10,114 bases of DNA from assembly GCA_029253325.1 (NCBI GenBank), contig JAQWZS010000155.1:1-10114 (forward strand). Reading direction: 5' to 3'. Each line of letters begins with the position of its first letter. Positions within the stretch are counted from its first letter, which is position 1. The position numbers and the translations under genes are program-made. Below, one piece after another: positions 1 through 7,592 of the stretch. The notes under the pieces are model-generated. The model was not told the DNA's origin. It ran no database searches and saw only the letters and a program-made list of their open reading frames with translations. Source of the DNA: Bacteroidia bacterium. GTDB lineage: Bacteria; Bacteroidota; Bacteroidia; NS11-12g; UBA9320.

Positions 1-1758
1 GTGTTCTAATGCAGGATTCATCTTACTAGACGAGGCAGGATTTGATAGAATTTTATTCCAATTACGATCAAATTCAACATCTCGGTATCGTTCTACATAA
101 TCATAGTTTTTTGTAACCATTTCATAATCAATATTCGTTTTTAAAGTCCACATAGACGAATCTTTAATTAGTCTCTTTGATGTCTGATAGACTTTTAAAC
201 CAGATCCAAAATTGTCGTTATCATCAATCGATGAAAAAGTATTTTTGTCTAGTGAACTAATAACATATTCCAACCCCATTTTTCGGTTACCTTCAGTTAT
301 GCTAAACCCAAAATTAGCTGTATTTAAACGCTTAGGTGCAGCTAACACTTCAAATGGCTCATAATCGCCAAAGCCATATCCAACATATTCAAACACCTTA
401 CCATTAGCTCCTGAAACAGACTGAGTATAGCTTCCATTTCCGTATCCAACATTTGAGAAAAACACCTCATAAAAAAGACTTTCCTCTGAAGGATCAGATG
501 CATAAACATAGACCTCTTGCATTGCCACAATTTCCTTTTTATACATTATCCTATCAGGGTTATATTGATCTTGTACTCGGGCATTTTTATAAATCGCTGA
601 TTGATCTCCAGATATACGAAGTGCATCTATTTTAGCTACAGTATCAGATAGCGTTTGTAAAAATGGTTGAGATTTTAAATCCATCTCATTAAAACCATTT
701 GCATAAAAGGAGAATTTTCCTTTTGATAGGTTAGTACCAATACTAGATACCGTCCGTCCATAGTTTCTATCAGCATATTGAAATTCAACAACTATTCTAC
801 TATAAGCAGTAATTAAAATCTGAGGTGTAAATGTGATTTCACCTGTATTATAGTTTATGACGTAATCGTGTCCTTCTCCTCTCTTTAATTTCTTACCATC
901 GAGGTATACCACCTCTGTGCCTGCAATAACAATAATAAAGTTTTCACCGTTTTCTCCATTTAAACGATATGGACCACTATTGCCCTCAATACCATTAATT
1001 CTGTTTCGACCAAATCTACCTCTTGAAATTGCTACTTCTGCATTTGTTTTGATACGCCAATCACCTCGATTATAAGTATTATTGAATTGTATCCCTCGTG
1101 ATTTTTTATAATACTTCAAAAAATAAGAGCTGCTTTGACTTCTCATTAAAAAATCACCAAATGAAAGCCCCATACTATCCTTTTTAAGTGTAATATATAC
1201 TTGATCAAAATCCTGAATTTGTTGTGTGTTACCTTCAGGTTGAATTGGATTATTTTCATCACTGATAACTGCAAAAATCTCAACATCCTCAGCTAATTTT
1301 CCATTTAATCTTAGGTTTAAATTTGAATTCACTACTACATTTTGAGTATTCCCTAGTCCAATTCCTCTGGATATATTTCCCATTGTATTAAGCTTACCAT
1401 AGGTTGGTTTTATCTTATTTTTATTGGGGGTATATTTAAAGGGATTCTCTTGAAAAATGTTATAAATATTTTCTTTGTTTTTGTTTAGGTATTGTATTGG
1501 AAAATACAAACGTTTGTATGAGACCTCAACACTATCTTTTGGAGCCTCACTCAACCAAATGAGATTGTTGCTTATTTGTTGGTATGAATTTGCCGAATAC
1601 TTAAATACTAACATAGAGTTGTTCACAACAAAACCGGAATCAATTTGAATCGTATCTCCACGATTAGGTAGAATCCTTACACTTTTATTTAAAGACAGTT
1701 GTGCAAAACAGTTGAATTGAATAAATATGAAAATTACTGTAAGAAACCTGATTAACAA
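1..1758 (-). CDS. Large secreted/outer-membrane protein of unknown function (N-terminal part, runs off window)
   Basis: The frame is open without a stop from 1758 down to base 1, giving 586 residues with the C-terminus outside the window. The proposed start is a TTG at 1758, because the only in-frame ATG upstream (1788) is followed two codons later by a stop (TAA). From the TTG the protein begins with a good signal peptide (MLIRFLTVIFIFIQF, then NCFAQ), probably cleaved after Ala19. The mature part is rich in beta-strand-like alternation, Tyr, Asn and Gly. Residues about 275-335 contain GTEVVYLDGKKLKRGEGHDY followed by VINYNTGEITFTP and RIVVEFQYADRNY. I recall this signature from large uncharacterised Bacteroidota proteins, but not with any assigned function. 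An envelope or outer-membrane location is inferred. It lies 78 bp downstream of the antiporter gene on the same strand and could be co-transcribed. The TTG start is less certain than the reading frame. Confidence 0.8.
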   Translation of the reverse strand, partial: MLIRFLTVIFIFIQFNCFAQLSLNKSVRILPNRGDTIQIDSGFVVNNSMLVFKYSANSYQQISNNLIWLSEAPKDSVEVSYKRLYFPIQYLNKNKENIYNIFQENPFKYTPNKNKIKPTYGKLNTMGNISRGIGLGNTQNVVVNSNLNLRLNGKLAEDVEIFAVISDENNPIQPEGNTQQIQDFDQVYITLKKDSMGLSFGDFLMRSQSSSYFLKYYKKSRGIQFNNTYNRGDWRIKTNAEVAISRGRFGRNRINGIEGNSGPYRLNGENGENFIIVIAGTEVVYLDGKKLKRGEGHDYVINYNTGEITFTPQILITAYSRIVVEFQYADRNYGRTVSSIGTNLSKGKFSFYANGFNEMDLKSQPFLQTLSDTVAKIDALRISGDQSAIYKNARVQDQYNPDRIMYKKEIVAMQEVYVYASDPSEESLFYEVFFSNVGYGNGSYTQSVSGANGKVFEYVGYGFGDYEPFEVLAAPKRLNTANFGFSITEGNRKMGLEYVISSLDKNTFSSIDDNDNFGSGLKVYQTSKRLIKDSSMWTLKTNIDYEMVTKNYDYVERYRDVEFDRNWNKILSNPASSSKMNPALEH

Positions 1759-1836
1759 AACAATTAGTGTTGTGACAAATTAACGCATTAAAAACAAGAA
1801 TAGATACACTAGAGATTGAGGAGACTATATCTGATA

Positions 1837-3042
1837 CTAAAGCTTCTCTTGAGCTTCAGTCTCAGTAGGCTCTTTAGCAAACCTTATTAAACCAAATGTC
1901 ATATAGATACTTGTCAAAATAATAACCCATAGTATCACACTAGGTTGAAATGAATTTGAAATAAGATCTTCTGGAATACTATAAAATAACAAGATAGTTA
2001 TTAAGCCGCGTGGTGCAACATACTCTAAAACTTGAGTCCCCTGTTTTGCAAATACTTTTAAAAGTAAAATACGTACAAGATAAATACCAATAAAAACCAT
2101 CAAACTGACTACTAATACCTCAAAGTTCACTAATGATAATAAGTCAATAGTAAGTCCAAATACAATGAAAAAAAACGTCCGCAATACGAACGCAGTTTCT
2201 CTACTGATAATATGGAAATCGTTTTCCATTTTTTTGAATTCCATTCGAGTCATCAAATTTTTTAAAGGACCTATAAAAAAAAGGGAATGATTTTTTAAAA
2301 TCAATCCGAACATTAAAATCATGACTAATGGGCTCAAATGCATCATTTTACCAAGAGCATAAATCAAAATTAAAATGGAAATGAAGAAAAACAGTTTAAC
2401 CTTAGCATTCAAAAATTTGAATAGTAAAACCAACCCAATTCCAATGACAAAAGAGACCAGAATAGTCACCAAAAACTCTACACTAAAATCAGTGATAGAA
2501 CCCCCAACTTCTTGAGTCTGCATGATACTGAGTATCAGATTGAATATCATGATACCAATTATATCAGAAATACAACTCTCATAAATCAGTAGCTCTTTGT
2601 CATAATCATTAAGACTCACGACACTTGGTATCACAATAGCACTTGATATAACTGCCAAAGGTGTAGCATATAATAATGATATTCCAGCATCCATATTTAA
2701 TAAAAAATAAAAAATAGGAGCTATGAATAAAACGCTTCCTAAAATACCCAAAACTGCAAGTAATGTAGCTTTTGCAATTAGTCCCCTTTTCTCTTTGGTA
2801 AGCTCAAGATCTAATGCTCCTTCCAAGACAATCATAATTAGACCAATTGTGCCTAGTACCTTAAGGTGTGGAAAAAAGTCGACATTGTACTGAGGAAAAA
2901 AATTCAATAATTGTCCAACAATAACTCCAGCTACAATTAGCATTAAGACCGAAGGAACATTCGTTCGTTTTGCTATTTCGTTGAAGAAATAAGACAAAAC
3001 AATACAAACCGATAGCGAAACAATGATGATATTATAGTCCAT
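1837..3042 (-). CDS. Cation:proton antiporter (Na+/H+ exchanger superfamily, CPA type)
   Basis: This 401-residue, very hydrophobic protein has about 11-13 predicted membrane segments and very little soluble tail, so it is an inner-membrane transporter that exchanges Na+ or K+ for H+. The family features are a first segment followed by N-V-P-S-V-L-M-L-I-V-A-G, the core E155-S-C-I-S-D160-I-I-G, an Arg in FVLRTFFFIVFG (R288), and the late APRGLITILLF segment (about 343-353). These fit PF00999 proteins of the NhaP/Kef type. The core motif reads Ser159-Asp160, where CPA1 members usually have Asn-Asp and CPA2 members Asp-Asp, so ion specificity and stoichiometry cannot be predicted. There is no C-terminal TrkA/RCK regulatory domain. 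The gene starts 42 bp after gpmI ends and has its own -7 promoter-like element immediately before the ATG. Confidence 0.88.
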   Translation of the reverse strand: MDYNIIIVSLSVCIVLSYFFNEIAKRTNVPSVLMLIVAGVIVGQLLNFFPQYNVDFFPHLKVLGTIGLIMIVLEGALDLELTKEKRGLIAKATLLAVLGILGSVLFIAPIFYFLLNMDAGISLLYATPLAVISSAIVIPSVVSLNDYDKELLIYESCISDIIGIMIFNLILSIMQTQEVGGSITDFSVEFLVTILVSFVIGIGLVLLFKFLNAKVKLFFFISILILIYALGKMMHLSPLVMILMFGLILKNHSLFFIGPLKNLMTRMEFKKMENDFHIISRETAFVLRTFFFIVFGLTIDLLSLVNFEVLVVSLMVFIGIYLVRILLLKVFAKQGTQVLEYVAPRGLITILLFYSIPEDLISNSFQPSVILWVIILTSIYMTFGLIRFAKEPTETEAQEKL

Positions 3043-3046
3043 AGTG

Positions 3047-3054
3047 CAAAGTTA
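3047..3054 (-). promoter_or_regulatory. Bacteroidota -7 promoter element upstream of the antiporter
   Basis: Read on the minus strand this is TAACTTTG, an exact match to the Bacteroidota -7 consensus TAnnTTTG. Only four bases (CACT) separate it from the ATG at 3042, so transcription would start at or next to the start codon. I find no TTG at the usual 19-21 base spacing upstream, so the support is the -7 element and its position only. Confidence 0.4.
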
Positions 3055-3084
3055 AAATTTGTAAACTAGATATGACTGTTTAGA

Positions 3085-4590
3085 TCATAACAAAGATATT
3101 CCATCCATATCTTGAGGTTGATCTATCCGCATTAAGCTCAGTATAGTTGGTGCTATGTCTGCAAGTTTGCCATCTTTTAGGGTTTTATTTTCATTACTCA
3201 AAAGATATATGGGAACGAGGTTTGTTGTATGAGCTGTATTCGGACTACCATCAGCATTTAGTGCCTTATCAGCATTCCCATGATCAGCAATAATTACAAT
3301 ACTGTATTCCTTTTTTAAAGCAAAATCCACAATATTTTTAGCACATGAATCAACAACTTCACATGCTTTTTCTATAGCACTAAAAACCCCCGTATGACCT
3401 ACCATATCTGGGTTAGCATAATTGACACATACAAAATCCGGATGATTAATTTCTATGTGATTCATTACTTTGTCGGTTAACTCGAGAGCACTCATTTCAG
3501 GTTGTAAATCATAGGTAGCTACTTTGGGAGAATTTGCCATCACACGTTCTTCACCTATGAAAGGTTCCTCTCTACCCCCATTAAAGAAAAATGTAACGTG
3601 AGGATATTTTTCAGTCTCTGCTGCTCTTAGTTGAGTTTTAGCGTTCTTAGATAAAACCTCGCCTAAAGTATTAGTTAGGTCATTCGAATGAAAAAGAACA
3701 TTAACATTATTATATGTTTTATCATATTCTGTCATCGTAAAATAATGGATATTCATTGTCTTCATACCCATGTTAGGCATATTCTCTTGTGTTAATACCT
3801 TACTTATTTGTCGACCACGGTCTGTTCTAAAATTAAAACACAAAACAATATCATCTTCCGAAATTTGACCTGATTGATTAATAATACATGGTTTGATAAA
3901 TTCGTCCGTAACTTCCTCATCGTAATTCTTTTGAATAGCTTCATAACAATCATCGTATTGTACGCCTGAACCATGAATCATGGCATCATATGCTAATTTA
4001 GTTCTCTCCCATCGTTGATCTCGGTCCATAGCATAATAGCGTCCAGTTATTGTAGCTATTGATGATCTTCCAATTTTAGATGATTCCTGTACATTTTTTA
4101 TAAAATCTTTTCCGCTCCTTGGGTCTGTATCTCTTCCATCCATGAACGCATGAATATATACTCGGTCATCCAAGTTATTTTCTTTTAACAACTCAGTAAG
4201 CCCCAAGAGGTGATCAATACTGCTATGAACACCACCATCACTTACAAGACCCATTAAGTGTATTTTTCGATTTTTATTTGACTGGGCAAGCTCAATTAAA
4301 GACTTAATCGCTGGTAAGTCATGGATTGTTTGATCCTTAAATGCTTTATTAATTCGAACTAACATTTGCCATACTACACGTCCAGCACCAATATTCATAT
4401 GACCAACCTCAGAATTACCCATCTGACCATCAGGTAAACCTACATTCTCACCGTAGGTTTTCAGGGTAGCTTTTGCAGATTGAGATTCCAAACTATCTAT
4501 AAAAGGTGTATTTGCAGAAAAAATGGCATCCGTATTATCCTTTTTACCTATTCCCCAACCATCTAAAATGAGAAGCAATGCTTTATTCAT
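3085..4590 (-). CDS. gpmI: 2,3-bisphosphoglycerate-independent phosphoglycerate mutase
   Basis: The enzyme interconverts 3-phosphoglycerate and 2-phosphoglycerate in cytoplasmic glycolysis and gluconeogenesis, using two Mn2+ ions and a phosphoserine intermediate. With the start at 4590 it has 501 residues, close to the family norm of about 510. All expected ligands are visible: D10 (LILDGWG), catalytic S60 (GNSEVGH), D395 and H399 (NPDMVGH), D436 and H437 (ADHGN) and H454 (NTAHTTN). Substrate-site residues are also present: H122, R153-D154, R184, R190, R255, R258 and K328. Their spacing matches the Bacillus enzyme with small offsets. A longer reading from 4620 would add ten residues (MMGQKLDLYF) before the family's usual N-terminus. 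I prefer 4590 because MNKALLLILDGWG is the canonical beginning and a -7 promoter element lies between the two candidate ATGs. It is the first gene of the minus-strand block. Confidence 0.97.
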   Translation of the reverse strand: MNKALLLILDGWGIGKKDNTDAIFSANTPFIDSLESQSAKATLKTYGENVGLPDGQMGNSEVGHMNIGAGRVVWQMLVRINKAFKDQTIHDLPAIKSLIELAQSNKNRKIHLMGLVSDGGVHSSIDHLLGLTELLKENNLDDRVYIHAFMDGRDTDPRSGKDFIKNVQESSKIGRSSIATITGRYYAMDRDQRWERTKLAYDAMIHGSGVQYDDCYEAIQKNYDEEVTDEFIKPCIINQSGQISEDDIVLCFNFRTDRGRQISKVLTQENMPNMGMKTMNIHYFTMTEYDKTYNNVNVLFHSNDLTNTLGEVLSKNAKTQLRAAETEKYPHVTFFFNGGREEPFIGEERVMANSPKVATYDLQPEMSALELTDKVMNHIEINHPDFVCVNYANPDMVGHTGVFSAIEKACEVVDSCAKNIVDFALKKEYSIVIIADHGNADKALNADGSPNTAHTTNLVPIYLLSNENKTLKDGKLADIAPTILSLMRIDQPQDMDGISLL

Positions 4591-4596
4591 GAAGTA

Positions 4597-4604
4597 CAAA
4601 TCTA
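4597..4604 (-). promoter_or_regulatory. Bacteroidota -7 promoter element just upstream of gpmI
   Basis: On the minus strand this reads TAGATTTG, an exact TAnnTTTG match, followed by six bases (TACTTC) and then the gpmI ATG at 4590. If used, it would exclude the longer ATG at 4620 as a start and would give a very short or absent leader. A TTG lies upstream, but the spacer is only about 13 bases instead of 19-21, so the -33 part is not convincing. Confidence 0.4.
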
Positions 4605-4715
4605 ATTTTTGTCCCATCAAAAAATAGATTAATCGAATAGATTTCTATTAAAATAAATTTCATTGTATAATTTGTAACATAATTTGATGGAAATCGTATT
4701 AAGGTATATCGTCCT
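4605..4715. other. Divergent intergenic region between gpmI and the DUF5686 gene
   Basis: This very AT-rich stretch separates the two transcription directions and should carry the promoter of the plus-strand gene. On the plus strand TATAATTTG (4666-4674) and CATAATTTG (4678-4686) resemble the -7 element, but neither matches TAnnTTTG exactly and no TTG lies at the expected spacing. No Shine-Dalgarno site precedes the ATG at 4716. I see no convincing operator or structured RNA. Confidence 0.4.
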
Positions 4716-7181
4716 ATGAAGTACTCTATAAAAATTCACTTAATTATCTACCTGACAATTTTATCCCTTCCTACGCTTGCTCAAGATTATTTTAAGATAC
4801 GCGGTTATGTAATCAATAGCTCTAATGAACCACTTGTGGGCGTCTATGTAAGAGCTGTTGATTTGGGTATAGGCACAGTCACTAACGAAAAAGGACAATA
4901 TGAAATTAAGTTAATTGAAGGATTACATCGATTATCTTTCACACACATTGGGTATGAACCAAAACGAATAGATGTACCAGCACAAAAAAATGATGTCTTA
5001 AATGTAGTTTTAAAGTCAAATGATAATGAATTGGGCTTAGTAGAAATTTCTAATAAGAAAAAAGATTTAAGTTATAGTATCATTAAGAAAGTTATAGAAA
5101 ATAAAGAACGATACTCTAATCAGTTCACAACCCAAAAAAGAAACATCTACGTTAAAAGCGTTGAAAAAAGCATTCGAAGAGGTCCAAAAATTCAAGATGA
5201 CCAACCAGACACCAAGAAACTTGATGAATCCCCCATTGAATCTAAAAATGACTCAATCCCAAAATTCAATTTATTTGAAGGAGACTTTGTTCAACATATC
5301 CAGAAAACAAAAGGATTCAAAGAAGAAAAAAATGCAGCTAAAAAACTGGGCTACCAACAATCACTATTTTACACAAGTACAACCGATGCAAATTTTGATT
5401 TTAATAAAAACTTAATTAAAGTTAAAAAGCTTGGTGAAAATGCATACGTATCTCCCATTAGTAACACAGCATTTATTTCTTACAAATACAAATTATTAGG
5501 CTCCAGATTTGAGGGAAAAAGAAAGGTATACACCATACAAGTCATTCCTCGCAAATTAGGGAACGCCTTATTCAAAGGTCAGCTTGAAATTTGGGATTCC
5601 TTATTTACAATTAAAAGCGTCGAATTGACCCTACCCAAACGTTCTTTAATTGAATATGACCAATTCTCATTAAAGCAACACTACTCTTTCCAGGATAGTA
5701 TAAAAATTTTAACCAGTGAAACCTTTAACTGGAAAATTAAAAATGGATCGAGAACTATTGACGGTGAGTGCATTGTTAAATATTCTGATTACACATTTGA
5801 TAGTATTTATCCAAAACGCTTCTTCAATGCAGAATTGGCCAGAACAGCTAATGATGCCTACGAAAAAGATACTAGCTTTTGGGCAAAAATAAGACCGATT
5901 CCGCTTAACTATGATGAAAATAAATTTATTCGAATGAAAGACAGCATAAAGCGAATTAAAACAAGTAAAGTCTACCTCGACTCCATTGACTCTGCGTATA
6001 ACAAAGTCACATTTTTAAAAGCCGTTTGGTCTGGAATGGGCCATATCAACAGAGCCAAAAAAACAGAATGGAGTTTTGCATCATTGGCAGAAATGATAGA
6101 CCCTGTGGCCATTGGTGGTTTTAGATTGAAGTACAATTTGAGCTACTACAAAAGATTTAAAAACCGAAAAAGTATCTTAATATCGCCCACATTAAATTAT
6201 GGTTTCAGAAATAAAGACATCAAAGGTAACTTGAGTATTGAAACATTATACAATCCAAAAAAACTATCTCGTGCTTCAATTTATTATGGAAAGTATTTTG
6301 GTTTCGTCAATCAATTTGCCACATTTAACGACCTATTTAATAGACAAAACTTTTTTGAACAAGACTACACTTATCTTACTCACAGAACTGAGTTGTTTAA
6401 TGGTTTTTATTTATTTAACAGTTTAAGTCACACACTCAGAAAACCACTAACTAACTTTAAATTCAACCCTGATTTTGATTCTGCCTTTGTTGATAATAAT
6501 CCTCAATATTTTAGTATAAATTCTGACGTAAGAATTACCCTAGGAATATCCTACACGCCAAAACAACTCTATATTTCTGAACCCAATCAAAAAATTGTAT
6601 TAGGCTCGAAATACCCTACTTTTTCTCTAACCTACAAACAAGCCATTCCAAACATAGGTAAGTCTATCACAGACTTTAAAGAAATTGAAATTGGCATCAA
6701 TCAAAAATTCATGGTTGGGATATTTGGAACTTCCCAATATTCAGTAAAATTTGGTACGTTCATAGATACCACAAACTTACAAATCATGGATTATAAATAC
6801 CAACGCGGAGGTGATCCATATTTTTTCATGCCACCGATGTTTGCATATCAACTAATTGATAGTACTTTTCCTACGTTTCGTGGTTTTTTAGAGACTCATT
6901 ACATTCATCAATTTAATGGTTTTTTAACTAGTAAGGTACCATTAATAAACAAAACAGGAATACGAACTATGGCAGGAGGTGGACTACTTTTAGTACCTGA
7001 AAGAAAGTACCAATATTCTGAGTTATTTGCTGGAATTAATCGAATCTTTAGAATTGGTAGAGAACGATTTAGGCTTGGTCTATACTATGTTGTTGCCCAA
7101 TCCAATACCCAAGGGTTCAGCTCTGGTTTCAAATTCTCAATTGTACCCTACAATACCGCCTCTAATAGTTGGAGTTTTTAA
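4716..7181 (+). CDS. DUF5686 outer-membrane protein with carboxypeptidase-like regulatory domain
   Basis: This is an 821-residue protein. Residues 1-22 form a signal peptide ending in PTLA before Gln23. Residues about 27-100 form a carboxypeptidase-regulatory-like beta-sandwich (PF13715 type), with GYVINSSNEPLVGVYVRAVD, then GTVTNEKGQYEI and LSFTHIGYEPKRIDV. From about residue 108 the sequence follows the DUF5686 pattern: YSIIKKVIENKERY, then a long region of alternating strands rich in Tyr, Phe and Asn, ending in an aromatic residue (NSWSF). That layout, and the full length, fit a Bacteroidota outer-membrane beta-barrel with a periplasmic N-terminal domain. The molecular function of the family is not established to my knowledge. 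It resembles TonB-dependent receptors in its N-terminal domain only; I see no TonB box or plug domain. It is divergent from gpmI and 52 bp ahead of the MazG-like gene. Confidence 0.9.
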   Translation: MKYSIKIHLIIYLTILSLPTLAQDYFKIRGYVINSSNEPLVGVYVRAVDLGIGTVTNEKGQYEIKLIEGLHRLSFTHIGYEPKRIDVPAQKNDVLNVVLKSNDNELGLVEISNKKKDLSYSIIKKVIENKERYSNQFTTQKRNIYVKSVEKSIRRGPKIQDDQPDTKKLDESPIESKNDSIPKFNLFEGDFVQHIQKTKGFKEEKNAAKKLGYQQSLFYTSTTDANFDFNKNLIKVKKLGENAYVSPISNTAFISYKYKLLGSRFEGKRKVYTIQVIPRKLGNALFKGQLEIWDSLFTIKSVELTLPKRSLIEYDQFSLKQHYSFQDSIKILTSETFNWKIKNGSRTIDGECIVKYSDYTFDSIYPKRFFNAELARTANDAYEKDTSFWAKIRPIPLNYDENKFIRMKDSIKRIKTSKVYLDSIDSAYNKVTFLKAVWSGMGHINRAKKTEWSFASLAEMIDPVAIGGFRLKYNLSYYKRFKNRKSILISPTLNYGFRNKDIKGNLSIETLYNPKKLSRASIYYGKYFGFVNQFATFNDLFNRQNFFEQDYTYLTHRTELFNGFYLFNSLSHTLRKPLTNFKFNPDFDSAFVDNNPQYFSINSDVRITLGISYTPKQLYISEPNQKIVLGSKYPTFSLTYKQAIPNIGKSITDFKEIEIGINQKFMVGIFGTSQYSVKFGTFIDTTNLQIMDYKYQRGGDPYFFMPPMFAYQLIDSTFPTFRGFLETHYIHQFNGFLTSKVPLINKTGIRTMAGGGLLLVPERKYQYSELFAGINRIFRIGRERFRLGLYYVVAQSNTQGFSSGFKFSIVPYNTASNSWSF

Positions 7182-7190
7182 AATACTCCT

Positions 7191-7207
7191 TTGACCAATT
7201 TGGTTAA
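7191..7207. repeat. Short inverted repeat (possible operator) before the MazG-like gene
   Basis: TTGACCAATTTGGTTAA is a 17-base inverted repeat centred on T7199, with one G-T mismatch pair. The loop is too short for an RNA hairpin, so a DNA-binding dimer site is the more sensible reading. It overlaps the first bases of the -7 element at 7205-7212. Chance occurrence in AT-rich DNA is possible. Confidence 0.3.
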
Positions 7208-7212
7208 ATTTG
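7205..7212 (+). promoter_or_regulatory. Bacteroidota -7 promoter element upstream of the MazG-like gene
   Basis: TAAATTTG matches TAnnTTTG exactly and lies 21 bases before the ATG at 7234, allowing a leader of about 15 bases. No TTG stands at the normal -33 spacing (the nearest, at 7191, is too close). It would give the MazG-barrel-methyltransferase run its own promoter, independent of the DUF5686 gene. Confidence 0.35.
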
Positions 7213-7233
7213 TCTAAATATAGACACGTTATC

Positions 7234-7560
7234 ATGACTATTACAGAAGCCCAAAAAAAGATTGATCAATGGATTAATACATTTGGTATCCGATATTTTG
7301 ATCCACTTACAAATACTGCTATTCTTATGGAAGAAGTTGGTGAAGTAGCCCGAATAATGTCCAGAAAATATGGCGAACAAAGTTTCAAAGATTCAGACAA
7401 AAAAGTGGATTTAGGAGATGAAATGGCCGATGTTTTATTTGTGTTAATGTGCCTTGCGAATCAATGTGAAATAGATTTAGAAAAATCACTCCTAAAAAAC
7501 TTGACTAAAAAAACAGAACGAGATATAGATCGACATCGTAATAATCCAAAATTAAAATAA
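7234..7560 (+). CDS. MazG-like nucleotide pyrophosphohydrolase
   Basis: A 108-residue all-alpha protein of the MazG/all-alpha NTP pyrophosphatase superfamily. Such enzymes hydrolyse (d)NTPs to NMP and pyrophosphate in the cytoplasm and are often credited with removing abnormal nucleotides. The metal-binding signature is complete: E33-E34-V-G-E37 (EExxE) and E63-M-A-D66 (ExxD), followed by VLFVLMCLANQ. It is a short single-domain form, unlike the roughly 260-residue two-domain E. coli MazG. An in-frame TTG at 7210 would add eight residues. I chose the ATG at 7234 because MTITEAQKKIDQWI is the usual beginning of this subfamily and the -7 element overlaps the TTG. The exact substrate cannot be read from the sequence. 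It is followed after 28 bp by the barrel gene. Confidence 0.92.
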   Translation: MTITEAQKKIDQWINTFGIRYFDPLTNTAILMEEVGEVARIMSRKYGEQSFKDSDKKVDLGDEMADVLFVLMCLANQCEIDLEKSLLKNLTKKTERDIDRHRNNPKLK

Positions 7561-7592
7561 TGGCACAAAAATTGAAATATAGCTTAACATGA
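7560..7592 (+). other. Ten-codon mini-ORF bridging the MazG-like and barrel genes
   Basis: An ATG at 7560 overlaps the last base of the MazG stop codon (TAATG) and opens a ten-codon frame (MAQKLKYSLT). Its TGA stop overlaps the ATG of the next gene at 7589 (ATGA). No Shine-Dalgarno site precedes the downstream gene. The arrangement could carry terminating ribosomes to the next start, but a frame this short may be accidental. Confidence 0.25.

Noticed and set aside
342..635. Short frames on both strands inside the left-edge gene
   Set aside because: Both overlap the continuous 586-codon frame with a signal peptide and a recognisable domain, so they are shadows.
4591..4620. N-terminal extension of gpmI by ten residues
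   Set aside because: The family begins at the MNKALLLILDGWG segment, and the exact -7 element lies inside the extension.
4663..4686. Possible promoter for the DUF5686 gene (TTG at 4663 with TAATTTG-like bases at 4680-4686)
   Set aside because: The -7 part does not match TAnnTTTG and the spacer is too short.
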